DNA of 64,000 bases, taken from Anaerolineae bacterium (GTDB lineage Bacteria; Chloroflexota; Anaerolineae; 4572-78; J111). A program made the position numbers and the translations under genes. Each line of letters starts with the position of its first letter. Positions within the stretch are counted from its first letter, which is position 1. The notes beneath the pieces were generated by a model. That model was not told the origin of the DNA and ran no database searches. It saw nothing but the letters and a program-made list of their open reading frames with translations. Location of the stretch: NCBI GenBank assembly GCA_023151115.1, contig JAKLJP010000038.1:11395-75394 (forward strand). Direction: 5' to 3'. Positions 15,790-23,951 of the stretch are shown here, one piece after another.

Positions 15790-16155
15790 GTGTCGAAGGT
15801 ACTGTATATAGAAGATCATCCCGCTCAAAGAGATATTCTGGCGCAGATGCTTGAACTTAACGGCTTTGAAGTCGCCACGGCCAGTGATGGCCAGGAAGGG
15901 GTTGAAAAGACCCGCGCCTGGCTGCCCGATTTAATTTTGATGGATTTGCGCATGCCCCGTATGGATGGCTTTGAGGCCATCAAAATCATCAGATCCGAAG
16001 ATAAAACGGCGGCTATCCCCATTATTGCCATCTCGGCCTGGGCCAGCGCCAAACATAAAGAACGCGCCCTGGCCGCCGGGGCCAATGAGCATTTCACCAA
16101 ACCCGTTGACTTGAACCGCCTGCTGACCACCATTAACCGTTACTTGAAAGGGTAA
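15790..16155 (+). CDS. Single-domain response regulator (CheY-like receiver)
   Basis: A 121-residue stand-alone receiver. The phosphoacceptor Asp lies in LILMDLRMPRMDG near residue 51; the acidic pair ED is at residues 8-9; the switch residue is Ser in AISAWAS near residue 82 and the conserved Lys is in FTKPVD near residue 102. With no output domain it acts by protein contact, probably with a hybrid kinase encoded elsewhere. GTG start at 15790 with GGAG eight bases upstream. It has its own promoter and is ended by a strong bidirectional terminator (16171-16200). Confidence 0.92.
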   Translation: MSKVLYIEDHPAQRDILAQMLELNGFEVATASDGQEGVEKTRAWLPDLILMDLRMPRMDGFEAIKIIRSEDKTAAIPIIAISAWASAKHKERALAAGANEHFTKPVDLNRLLTTINRYLKG

Positions 16156-16170
16156 CAATCTGCCGGAATT

Positions 16171-16200
16171 AAAAAGCGACCTGCGCAAGGTCGCTTTTTT
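16171..16200. terminator. Bidirectional intrinsic terminator
   Basis: Eleven-base arms AAAAAGCGACC and GGTCGCTTTTT with a seven-base loop, flanked by A and T runs on both sides. It serves the receiver gene (plus) and the convergent membrane-protein gene (minus). Confidence 0.88.
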
Positions 16201-16219
16201 GTTTTTGCGCTATTACCTT

Positions 16220-16792
16220 CTAAACCTGGGGCGAGCGGAGATAATTAACCAAACCAAAGATAAGCAGCAGCAGCACTCCCACTCCCGCCCATACCAGGAA
16301 ACCCTTACCCTCCGGCAAAACCCCACCCCCCTGCGGAATCTGGGCCGGCGGCGCTACAGCAGCCAGCGTCCCTGCCGGCGTGGGGCTTTGAATGACCAGG
16401 GTATTGGTGGGGCTGGCTTGAACGGCGGGCGCTTCGCCGGATACGGCCTCAGAGGTTTCAACCGGCGCAGCCTCCTCTCCAGGGGCAGGCGTGCTCTCCT
16501 CGTCATCGCCAAAGATGCTGGGCAGAGGCACTTCGGTGGGCCGGGCATCGTCGGCCACTTCCTGGGCGTTAGGGTTGACTACCAGGGTTGGCGTTGCAGT
16601 AGGCTCCGGGGTATTGGTTGGGGTAGGAGGAATGGGGGTAATGGTTGGGCTGGGGGTGAAGGTAGGCTGCAAGGCCACCGGCGACGCCACCACCACTGCC
16701 TCTTCGGCCGGGCTGGTGAGAGGCCGCAGCGATAACACCGTGCCCAAGCCCACCAGACCGATGCAGATCAGGCCGACAATAGCCAACGCCAA
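16220..16792 (-). CDS. Pro/Thr-rich protein with N- and C-terminal membrane segments
   Basis: About 190 residues: a hydrophobic N-terminal segment (ALAIVGLICIGLVGLG), a long Pro/Thr/Glu-rich linker (TPSPTITPIPPTPTNTPEPT), a short GGGVLPEGKG stretch and a C-terminal helix (FLVWAGVGVLLLLIFGLV) followed by a short basic tail. The end resembles a cell-surface sorting or anchor region. The boundary given uses a TTG at 16792. The frame stays open to 16843, and a start at ATT (16838-16840) would give ISEEVNQGQSSRIFILLALA, a far more natural pre-helix sequence, with GAGGG eight bases upstream. Function unknown. Confidence 0.65.
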   Translation of the reverse strand: MALAIVGLICIGLVGLGTVLSLRPLTSPAEEAVVVASPVALQPTFTPSPTITPIPPTPTNTPEPTATPTLVVNPNAQEVADDARPTEVPLPSIFGDDEESTPAPGEEAAPVETSEAVSGEAPAVQASPTNTLVIQSPTPAGTLAAVAPPAQIPQGGGVLPEGKGFLVWAGVGVLLLLIFGLVNYLRSPQV

Positions 16793-16917
16793 AAGAATAA
16801 ATATTCTGCTTGATTGTCCTTGATTGACTTCTTCGCTAATGGGTTAGCCCTCACTTATCTGGCCACATAGCGCCAAAGCTGGATAGGTATAGAGTCCTTC
16901 AGAAAAGTTTTCGCCAG

Positions 16918-16975
16918 AGGCAAAGTAGCAAGGTAGCATGTAGCAGCCTGCTACCTGCTACTTTGCTACCTGATG
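16918..16975. repeat. GTAGCAAG 7-mer palindrome
   Basis: Arms AAAGTAGCAAGGTAGCA and TGCTACTTTGCTACC built from repeated GTAGCA/TGCTAC units, in the divergent gap between membrane protein and FHA gene. Confidence 0.6.
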
Positions 16976-17054
16976 ACAGGAAAAAACTTTTATAGACATA
17001 TATATCATAACTCTTTTTTTGGTTATGGTCAAGTAGAAATTTCAACATAAAGAG

Positions 17055-17128
17055 ACGCGATGAGGCGTGAGGTGAGGAGGCGACCAAACGCTTCCCCTCC
17101 TCGCCTCATTCTCATCGTCGGTCGTCGG
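17055..17128. repeat. GAGGCGAGG palindrome and GTCGTCGG run
   Basis: Arms GAGGCGTGAGGTGAGGAGGCG and CCCTCCTCGCCTCATTC, followed by a GTCGGTCGTCGG direct run. The same GAGGCGAGG/CCTCGCCTC units recur inside gltD (40575-40690) and the NACHT gene. Confidence 0.55.
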
Positions 17129-17159
17129 CGGTCGTCCTATAGATTTCCCCCGCCACTTG

Positions 17160-17168
17160 TGCTATAAT
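17160..17168 (+). promoter_or_regulatory. Extended -10 promoter for the FHA gene
   Basis: TGCTATAAT: a perfect -10 TATAAT (17163-17168) with the extended TGn element and no recognisable -35, 35 bp upstream of the TTG start. Confidence 0.6.
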
Positions 17169-17202
17169 AGCCCTATCTCACTGATAAAAGGATGGGCTGC
17201 CT

Positions 17203-17775
17203 TTGGTACGCTATATCGCCGAAAGCGAAGAAGACTTTAAAACAATGCGCGAAGCGCCCGCTTCGGCTTATCTGGTGCTGCTGGTGGGCGGACGGCCCAG
17301 CCACGCCTTCCCCCTGCGCGGCGAGGTCCACCTGGGCCGGGATAAAGAAAACGGCATTGTGGTGGCCGACCAGAAAGTATCGCGCCGCCACGCTACCATG
17401 ACCCCCATTGACAACACCTTTATCCTGACCGACCAGGGCAGCGCCAACGGCACCTATCTGAACGGCGTCCAAATCGGCCAGCCAACCCGCCTCAAACACC
17501 ACGACCGGCTGACCGTCGGCGACACCACCTTTCTCTTTACCCTGGGCCAGCCCGACCTGACCGCCCCACCCGACCGCCCCGCCGCCGTCGTGCCCCTGCC
17601 CGCAGCCGCTGTCGCTTCCCAACCGATCATGCCATCCATGACCAGCCTCCTGCCCGAAAACAGCACCCCGCTGTGGGTGCTGCTCGGCTGCATGGCCGTG
17701 GTCATTATTGCCCTGCTGTTCATCCTGGCCCTGGTGCTGGGGTTGTATATGGGCAGCAGTCAGGTGGTGGGATAA
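17203..17775 (+). CDS. FHA domain protein with C-terminal membrane anchor
   Basis: A 190-residue protein. The FHA domain (about residues 25-110) binds phosphothreonine peptides and has its motifs intact: GRDKENGIVV (Gly-Arg), SRRHA (Ser-x-x-His) and GSANGTYLNG (Asn-Gly). A proline-rich spacer then leads to a single transmembrane helix near the C-terminus (PLWVLLGCMAVVIIALLF). The FHA domain is therefore cytoplasmic and tethered, as a docking point for Ser/Thr-kinase signalling at the membrane. TTG start at 17203 with AAAGGA upstream. No kinase gene lies in the window. Confidence 0.85.
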   Translation: MVRYIAESEEDFKTMREAPASAYLVLLVGGRPSHAFPLRGEVHLGRDKENGIVVADQKVSRRHATMTPIDNTFILTDQGSANGTYLNGVQIGQPTRLKHHDRLTVGDTTFLFTLGQPDLTAPPDRPAAVVPLPAAAVASQPIMPSMTSLLPENSTPLWVLLGCMAVVIIALLFILALVLGLYMGSSQVVG

Positions 17776-17860
17776 GCGTAATTGTAAAAAATTGCGAAAA
17801 CAATAAAATGAACAATATGTACCCTTGATTTTTCGACGTACTATATGAGCTACAATTGAA

Positions 17861-18142
17861 GTGTCACCAAGCAAACTTACCTCTAAACATCGTAATACCC
17901 TCCAAGCTATTTTTGAAAATCCAGTCCGAGCTAATATCCTGTGGTCAGACATTGAAAAATTATTGGCGGCTTGTGGAGCACAGGTTAGTGAAGGGAGAGG
18001 GTCAAGGGTACGTCTTGAGTTAAATGATGTGCGAGCCGTTTTTCATCGCCCGCATCCGCGCAAAGAAACGGATCGAGGGGCAGTCATGTCAATGCGTCGT
18101 TTTCTGATAGAAGCAGGAGTAACACCTCATGATGGAATATAA
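17861..18142 (+). CDS. hicA: HicA-family toxin
   Basis: A 93-residue protein of the HicA type: a small dsRBD-like fold mRNA interferase (GRGSRVRLELNDVRAVFHRPHP, then RRFLIEAGV at the C-terminus). The catalytic His usually found at the second strand (GSHH) is replaced by Arg in the GRGSR motif; this variant subfamily instead keeps HRPHP, so catalysis is unproven. GTG start at 17861 with a poor Shine-Dalgarno, consistent with low expression. The end overlaps the start of the HicB-like gene by 14 bases, the normal toxin-first order of hicAB modules. Confidence 0.82.
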   Translation: MSPSKLTSKHRNTLQAIFENPVRANILWSDIEKLLAACGAQVSEGRGSRVRLELNDVRAVFHRPHPRKETDRGAVMSMRRFLIEAGVTPHDGI

Positions 18143-18449
18143 AGGATATCTAGGGCGTGTGGAATTTGATGATGAAGCCAACCTATTTCACGGTGAAGTC
18201 ATTAATATTCGTGATGTTATTACTTTTCAAGGCAAATCAGTTGACGAATTGCACCAGGCATTAAAGGACTCAATTGAAGATTATTTGGAATTTTGTGCAG
18301 AACGAGGGGAACAGCCGGAAAAGCCGTTTTCGGGGCGATTTACGGTACAGCTATCACCGGAAGAGCATCGCCGGGTTATTTTTGCCGCTGAAAGAGCGGG
18401 CAAAAGGTTAGATCATTGGGTGGCTGATGTACTTGGACACGCTGCGTAA
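18129..18449 (+). CDS. hicB: HicB-family antitoxin
   Basis: A 106-residue HicB-like protein: a partially degraded RNase H fold at the N-terminus (MEYKGYLGRVEFDDEANLFHGEV..) and a C-terminal ribbon-helix-helix/HicB DNA-binding segment (GRFTVQLSPEEHRRVIFAAERAG). It would neutralise the HicA partner and autoregulate the pair. ATG at 18129, with a second ATG directly after it, overlaps the toxin stop. A strong terminator follows at 18496-18522. Confidence 0.88.
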   Translation: MMEYKGYLGRVEFDDEANLFHGEVINIRDVITFQGKSVDELHQALKDSIEDYLEFCAERGEQPEKPFSGRFTVQLSPEEHRRVIFAAERAGKRLDHWVADVLGHAA

Positions 18450-18495
18450 GGTTAGCAATGTCTTTTTCTTCTATTCTATAGATTTAAGCCAAAAC

Positions 18496-18522
18496 AAAAG
18501 GCCGGAGTGTTCCGGCCTTTTT
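18496..18522. terminator. Intrinsic terminator after hicAB
   Basis: Stem AAAAGGCCGGA / TCCGGCCTTTT with a three- to four-base loop and a T-run; also symmetric enough to work from the other side. Confidence 0.88.
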
Positions 18523-18524
18523 AT

Positions 18525-18552
18525 TTGACAGGGGAAGAATTATAGATAACAT
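18525..18552 (+). promoter_or_regulatory. Promoter for the small hypothetical gene
   Basis: -35 TTGACA (18525-18530), 16-base spacer, -10 TAACAT (18547-18552), 31 bp upstream of the ATG. Confidence 0.55.
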
Positions 18553-18583
18553 TACACGACTTGGTGTATTACGAGGTAAACTG

Positions 18584-18865
18584 ATGAACATTCCTTTCAG
18601 TTCCGACAGTGTTAAAACAGAGGCGGATATTAAAGCCTTTTTTGTGTGGCTCGTGACTGACCAATATCTCAATTTTCATCCTGATACACCCTTCGAGGAT
18701 TACGTGTATTACGGCACTAATGACCACGTATATTCAAATGAGACAGCAGCTTTGTTAAATGCTATTATGGACAGGTGTTTTGAAATCAAAGAGGATATAT
18801 ATGAGATTGGGCTGGAGGTATTTAAGGAGTATGTATATCCCGAAATGGGAACATATTATGACTAA
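18584..18865 (+). CDS. Conserved hypothetical protein
   Basis: A 93-residue acidic, aromatic-rich protein with no signal peptide or membrane segment. Its layout (FFVWLVTDQYLNFHPDTPF.EDYV at residues 19-43, then a helix ending CFEIKEDIYEIGLEVF) resembles small conserved hypotheticals often found next to mobile or defence genes, but I cannot assign a function. ATG at 18584 has GAGG nine bases upstream and a good promoter. It ends 23 bp from the stop of the opposing receiver gene. Confidence 0.7.
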   Translation: MNIPFSSDSVKTEADIKAFFVWLVTDQYLNFHPDTPFEDYVYYGTNDHVYSNETAALLNAIMDRCFEIKEDIYEIGLEVFKEYVYPEMGTYYD

Positions 18866-18888
18866 GATTGAAGGCAGTTACTACACCC

Positions 18889-20043
18889 TTATGTCGCCGC
18901 TTCAAAGTCTGGCATCCCTATTCGCCCTGCGTGACTTACAAAATGATGCAATAAATCAGCCCTGTAAGGTTCATCCAAACGTTGTTCACGCTCTAGAACG
19001 ACCTGTGTTCCATTCAAAGTTTGATAAGAGTGTTTATAGATCATTGTCAGTTTCTTGGGAGCGGCCTCAATTAAGCTCAAATTTTTTACAACCAGAATCT
19101 CATGAAAACAAACTTCTAGCCCTACCTTTTGATCATCATCCCATTCTAAAGTCCATCTGTCATCTTTACGAGTTTTATCTGTCTTTTGATGAATCAGGGC
19201 CAATCGTAAGAAAGTTGTCTTGCTAGGTTGAGCCAGATCACAGGCTGGAGTGATAACTACGGCTTGAATTTGTTCTGTTTGGGCCTCAGTCCCTAAAGTT
19301 ATCTTGACTATATCACCTGTCCGCACAAAGTTGTCCTTTGGCCTGTAGTACATATGTAGCCTTTTTATGCGAGATTCAATTTTTTTGGCTTTATCCGGCG
19401 CACGTTCCAATTTTTGAACAGTCTGTCGCACCTCAGCAATAAATGTTTCATCCTCATTGATTGCCCTTCCTACCAAACGTAGTAACACATCAACAGCATG
19501 TTCCATATCAACTTCACTGCTATCGCCCGCAGCAATAAGTGTTTTCAACCCCCTGGCCAGGTCGTCCTCTGAATGTTCAGCCAATCTGTAAAGCGCTTTC
19601 TCGGCTGAAACAGCAAGGCTCTGACGGAACTGATTACTCAGTTTAGCCGGGGTAGTTTCATACCACTTATTGAGGAAGTCAAGTAAATCTTTGCCCGTAA
19701 CCTTTGCTTTACTTCTTGCTGTCAAACAGGCGGAAGGGAAAAATTGTTTCACCTCATCTGCTTCATCTTCATATCTCTCCAACTGTTCAGTCCAGATTAC
19801 TACGGGCACAAAATATTTTGCCCGAATGGTATGCAAACATAATTTAGCCAAAATAGAATTCTGTCCATCCAATAACCAATCAAGAACAATCATCTGAAAA
19901 TCAAATGGGTGTTCAAGATATTTTTCTAAGTCAGCCTGTCCACTCGCTTCTATAACGTTAACCCCTTGCGCCTTAAATTCTTCTACCACCTGACTACGAA
20001 CACTGGCGACATCTTCAATAAACAAAACGCTGGAGAGTTTCAT
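18889..20043 (-). CDS. Receiver-domain protein with unknown C-terminal domain (last gene of the five-gene operon)
   Basis: A 384-residue protein. Residues 4-125 form a receiver domain: acidic pair E10-D11, phosphoacceptor Asp55 in MIVLDWLLDG, and a WTEQ switch region. A helical stretch (130-240) follows, then a C-terminal beta-rich domain (about 255-380) with the segment AVVITPACDLAQ, which I do not recognise as a DNA-binding output domain. ATG 20043 is preceded by GAGG seven bases upstream; a longer frame to 20103 overlaps the upstream gene and is rejected. It follows the GHKL kinase gene by 25 bp and is its likely phosphotransfer partner. It lacks a canonical HTH, so it probably acts on a protein, perhaps the nuclease or translocase of the same operon (inference). 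Confidence 0.8.
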   Translation of the reverse strand: MKLSSVLFIEDVASVRSQVVEEFKAQGVNVIEASGQADLEKYLEHPFDFQMIVLDWLLDGQNSILAKLCLHTIRAKYFVPVVIWTEQLERYEDEADEVKQFFPSACLTARSKAKVTGKDLLDFLNKWYETTPAKLSNQFRQSLAVSAEKALYRLAEHSEDDLARGLKTLIAAGDSSEVDMEHAVDVLLRLVGRAINEDETFIAEVRQTVQKLERAPDKAKKIESRIKRLHMYYRPKDNFVRTGDIVKITLGTEAQTEQIQAVVITPACDLAQPSKTTFLRLALIHQKTDKTRKDDRWTLEWDDDQKVGLEVCFHEILVVKNLSLIEAAPKKLTMIYKHSYQTLNGTQVVLEREQRLDEPYRADLLHHFVSHAGRIGMPDFEAAT

Positions 20044-20068
20044 GTGCTTACCTCTGAGAAAGTGATGT

Positions 20069-22279
20069 TCAATTTGAGAACTGAATTTTGAAAGCAGCGC
20101 CAATTCTGAATGTGGCCGGATGACTGCCCGGCTCTAATAACTCAATTGTGGCTTTGGCCTCGGAAAGGGTTTCCCGACTGATAAACAGACCGAGTCCACG
20201 GCCATCGGTTTTGGTTGAAAAAAATATATCAAAAATGCGATGACGGATGTTGGGTTGTACTCCCGGCCCATTATCAGCTACAATTACACTTCGCTCGCTG
20301 GCTAAAATAGTAACCCTTAAACGGCGATCATTTTCCTGTGATTTGCGACTGAGCCAATAGCAGGCATTATCAATCAGGTTATTAAAAACCTGAGTCAATG
20401 CTCCCTCACGCATAATCACAATTAGTTCGCCCTGTTCGTCAATCTCCGTCTGAATTTTGTTATCCTTAATTTGTCCCTGGTTAAGCAGCAAGGCATGGCT
20501 TATAATAGTTTTGACGTTCAACTCTTTTTCACGAGTTTTATGACGTACATAAAACATTGGCCCCAGAGCTAATACCAAATCCTGTAAAGCTTCTAAAGTT
20601 ACTCGCAGCGTATTGATCCGATTAGTAGCCTCCGATGAGGCTTGAATTTGAGGGAGGCGTTTTACTTCTCGAAGCAAATCTGATGCCTCCCTAGTGAGGC
20701 GAGCGAATTCATGGGTAAAGCGTTCAGCCGCCAGCCCCAAGCCCGCCAAAGCCAATAACATTTCACGTTCTTCATTAAAGGTGGTCAAAGTGTCAGTTGT
20801 GGCCTCTTTAGTTTCAATCACTGCCGTTTCAAGAATCTGGCTGGTTTGATTGAAAGTAGCCAGCATTTGAGAGGCTACTTCGGGAGTGATTTTCCCCTGT
20901 TCCACAAAATCCCTGGTTATTTTCCGTGTCTCATCCAATGCCTGGGTTACTGAATTGACACTGGTTTCCAGATGGGTTACAGTAGGGGTTAGCTCTTTTT
21001 TGGCTGCTTTTTCCCCTTCTCTAATCTTTTTGCGATCTTCAGAAAATTCATTAAAGGCAATATTCATCACCGCTCGCATCAATTCATATAGGTCGGTGAA
21101 AGCTTGGTTTTCAATGAATCCCTCCCGGTTACTTTTGTCGCGCAAATCCTTATTGCTAATCTGATCGATTTCAACAGCCCCAATCACATTCTTACGTTCA
21201 AATGCCTCCGAAGTACGCATATATCGTGCCTGATCGGTGTGGAGCCAATCATCATCCAACTCACCATAGGGCATTACCCGAATTCCATCCCGAAATACTG
21301 AAACACCATACACCTGATTCAAGTCAGCCAGATTTGTGCCAGATAATTTGATACTATCAGGACTTCTATCCCAAATATAAAGTGTAACAAAAAACTCACC
21401 GCAGGCAGACTTTCGCTCAACAGGTCGCCAATTTTTTATCTTTCTTCGCAAATCCACTCCCTGTAACCCTACTTGGCGAGAGGGGTAGGGTGGCAAGGTA
21501 AATTTATAATCATAATCAGCCACACCGTTTTCATCAACTGCCACAGTCATTTGAGCATGGGCACTTTGGAGCAATTCACCCGGATTTAGATCTTCATATT
21601 TTTCATAATCGGGACATTTTAAGATAACTGTAAATGATGCAGGGGTGCGAATCGGACTCATTAGCCGCCGTAATGCCCGAGAAACACGTGCTATATCCAT
21701 TTCCTTCCAAGAAGTTCGGGCATGACGCATTTCCATCAGTGTACCACTACCTTTGATAAAGTGTTGGGGTTCACGTTCTTCGTAATCTACACCCACTTCA
21801 CTCAGGTAAGTATCCGCCTCAAACTTATCCCAATCAACCCTGACCACGACCTCTCTATCACTCAGATTACCCTTCTCGTCTCGCGCCCGACTGATCAGGG
21901 TTAAATGACGACCTAATTTATGCGCAGCAAAACGCCCCACGCCCTTTTCTCCCAACGGTAAACGTCCTTTAGAGGAACGTTGCGCTTTCTCTTTAGCTGC
22001 TTCTTTGTGTCCGGTAGCGGGTTCTAACCATTTATAAAGTATGGTATCCAAATCCATCCCATTACCATCATCCTCAACAATGATCATCGTCTCAACAGGA
22101 TTAGCCAGATTAAGTAATTTTACTGTTACTGTATTAGCATCAGCATCGTAACCATTTTTAACCAACTCAAGCAAGCCAACTGTAGCATCTCGAATTAACT
22201 GTTCACCCAAGACACTAACCAAGCGGGCACGAGGACGAAAAGTTTCAGTACCTTTGCGGAATATAGTAGAATTTGCCAT
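20069..22279 (-). CDS. Histidine kinase with an additional N-terminal GHKL (Hsp90/MORC-like) ATPase domain
   Basis: A 736-residue protein with two separate GHKL ATPase modules. The N-terminal one (about 10-230) has the N-box ELVKNGYDADA (E38, N42), the EDDGNGM loop (69-75) and the ATP lid GEKGVGRFAAH (110-120). The segment around 320-395 (GVSVFRDGIRVMPYGE..DKSNREGF) resembles the transducer region of MORC/paraMORC ATPases. A coiled coil (420-560) carries a dimerisation helix with His523 (RFTHEF), a plausible phosphoacceptor. The C-terminal catalytic domain (610-736) has NLIDNACYW, DNGPGV and GRGLGL. Start ATG 22279 has AAGGA upstream; 22 bp follow the HerA stop. Related GHKL proteins are reported from restriction-modification neighbourhoods. 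Here the N-terminal ATPase probably senses DNA or protein state and the C-terminal kinase signals to the receiver. Confidence 0.85.
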   Translation of the reverse strand: MANSTIFRKGTETFRPRARLVSVLGEQLIRDATVGLLELVKNGYDADANTVTVKLLNLANPVETMIIVEDDGNGMDLDTILYKWLEPATGHKEAAKEKAQRSSKGRLPLGEKGVGRFAAHKLGRHLTLISRARDEKGNLSDREVVVRVDWDKFEADTYLSEVGVDYEEREPQHFIKGSGTLMEMRHARTSWKEMDIARVSRALRRLMSPIRTPASFTVILKCPDYEKYEDLNPGELLQSAHAQMTVAVDENGVADYDYKFTLPPYPSRQVGLQGVDLRRKIKNWRPVERKSACGEFFVTLYIWDRSPDSIKLSGTNLADLNQVYGVSVFRDGIRVMPYGELDDDWLHTDQARYMRTSEAFERKNVIGAVEIDQISNKDLRDKSNREGFIENQAFTDLYELMRAVMNIAFNEFSEDRKKIREGEKAAKKELTPTVTHLETSVNSVTQALDETRKITRDFVEQGKITPEVASQMLATFNQTSQILETAVIETKEATTDTLTTFNEEREMLLALAGLGLAAERFTHEFARLTREASDLLREVKRLPQIQASSEATNRINTLRVTLEALQDLVLALGPMFYVRHKTREKELNVKTIISHALLLNQGQIKDNKIQTEIDEQGELIVIMREGALTQVFNNLIDNACYWLSRKSQENDRRLRVTILASERSVIVADNGPGVQPNIRHRIFDIFFSTKTDGRGLGLFISRETLSEAKATIELLEPGSHPATFRIGAAFKIQFSN

Positions 22280-22301
22280 CAGTTTTCCTTAACTCAAAGG
22301 T

Positions 22302-23936
22302 CTAATCGGTGTATTCACGATTGGTGCTACACGGACGCATATCACATAGAACCGGATGGGCAAATTGAGGGCTAATGATAAGGGCCTGACCTTGCCCTAA
22401 GAGTGGCACTTCACCCCAAACGGCCTCATTGATGTTACCTGCTGAAACCTGTAAAGCATCCAAATTCCGTTTCCCTGTTGTCTGGTGTATGACTTTGGTG
22501 TTGCACAATTCAAATATTTCATTAGGCAAGTGGGCAGGCTGTTGAGAAATAAAGCAAAGACCAAGCCAACGCTTACGTCCCCGTCGGCTGATGGCACGCA
22601 GCATATCCACGATATTTTCCATTGCTTTTACATTTTCTCGGCTTACAAAAGTGTGGGCTTCTTCAATTACTACCAGAGTTGGAGGCGCATTAAGTTCATC
22701 AATCTTTTTTTGAAAGATTTCTCGGAGTATTTGAGCAATAATAATATTGTTTACCCGCACATTGTTTGCATCACTCAAGTCAAATATGGAAAGCTGTCCT
22801 GGTTTAAGCAAATCATCAGCATTAAAAATATAATCAACAGAATCGAAGACCTGATATCGTTTTAGCTTGACGAGTAATTGAAGCACTTTGTTCCAAGAAG
22901 CTTTATTACCAAAACCAGCCTCTTGCTTTCCAATATCTATCCGGTCTATTAAATACTGTAAGGTAAGGTTAGGTAAACTATTTAATCCAATAGGGCTGTC
23001 AGAACTGGCAAAGCGATCCCATTTGCTCTGTCTCTGCTGAGGATTCTGTCTGGTTGTAAGTTCTGTGACAGCATCTTCATATAATTCTAGAAAACGGATC
23101 TCTTGAGGTTCACTCATGCCCATAATTTCAATTAAATCATAAGGAGATAGATTTCCAAAGCGTAAACAAAATTCACGAGCATCAAGACACCTGGACTCTG
23201 TACCCGGGCAATGAAAAACCTGTACATTTTCAATACCTCTTGGAGAAACGCCAAACTTCTGCATAGCGGCTGCAAGCGGCTTTTTCTTGGCTTCGCCATT
23301 GGGTTTATCCATTGAGATATATTCACCTTCAACATCTAGCACCACTACTGCCCAACCACTAGCTATAGCTTCCTCAATAAGGACCTGGGCGGTGTTGGTT
23401 TTACCCGAACCAACCGTACCAAAAACACCCACATTACGAGGTAAAACCTTTTTAACGTGAGCGTTAAAGTAAACCCTAATTTGCTCATAGCCGGTCAGAT
23501 GTCCCAGATACATATTTCCCTCAAGTCCAAGTAATTGGGCAATCTGATCAGGCGGCATGGGTAGGACAGGTGTTTTTGGGAAAGGGCGACTGGCGAAACC
23601 AAAAAGATGGTAGTCATCTAAACTGACACGCCCTAACAGTTCTACTCGACAAACTCCATGAAAATCAGGGAGAAATGGGACTTCATTGGCTAACAAAATT
23701 GAAGTGCGAGCAAAAGCAGAGTCTTTACTAACTGCGTCAGGGGTATAGAATGGTCCTGAAATGACCCGCCCTAAATAAGGTCGCTCCACACCTATACTAC
23801 CAATTAATACATATTGACCTCGTTGTATTCGCTTAATTTCATCAAAAGGAATACGCAGTTCGATTTCGTTGTTCTGCCCTCGAATATCATCAAAATTTAC
23901 AAAGCCAAGTGGAGACAAAGGGTTTTGGTCAGTCAT
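22302..23936 (-). CDS. herA: HerA-like ATP-dependent DNA translocase
   Basis: A 544-residue FtsK/HerA-superfamily ATPase (DUF87 type), expected to form a hexamer that pumps double-stranded DNA. An N-terminal HAS-barrel-like segment (about 15-130) precedes the motor: Walker A GTVGSGKTN (173-181), Walker B LVVIEEAH (421-428), the arginine-rich SRRGRKRW stretch (450-457) and sensor SQQP (464-467). The ATG at 23936 is chosen because AGGAG lies eight bases upstream; a TTG two codons earlier is too close. It follows the NurA gene by 15 bp. HerA-NurA pairs resect DNA ends in archaea, and bacterial HerA proteins team with nucleases or NADases in several antiphage systems. Confidence 0.92.
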   Translation of the reverse strand: MTDQNPLSPLGFVNFDDIRGQNNEIELRIPFDEIKRIQRGQYVLIGSIGVERPYLGRVISGPFYTPDAVSKDSAFARTSILLANEVPFLPDFHGVCRVELLGRVSLDDYHLFGFASRPFPKTPVLPMPPDQIAQLLGLEGNMYLGHLTGYEQIRVYFNAHVKKVLPRNVGVFGTVGSGKTNTAQVLIEEAIASGWAVVVLDVEGEYISMDKPNGEAKKKPLAAAMQKFGVSPRGIENVQVFHCPGTESRCLDAREFCLRFGNLSPYDLIEIMGMSEPQEIRFLELYEDAVTELTTRQNPQQRQSKWDRFASSDSPIGLNSLPNLTLQYLIDRIDIGKQEAGFGNKASWNKVLQLLVKLKRYQVFDSVDYIFNADDLLKPGQLSIFDLSDANNVRVNNIIIAQILREIFQKKIDELNAPPTLVVIEEAHTFVSRENVKAMENIVDMLRAISRRGRKRWLGLCFISQQPAHLPNEIFELCNTKVIHQTTGKRNLDALQVSAGNINEAVWGEVPLLGQGQALIISPQFAHPVLCDMRPCSTNREYTD

Positions 23937-23951
23937 TTTCAAATCTCCTGA

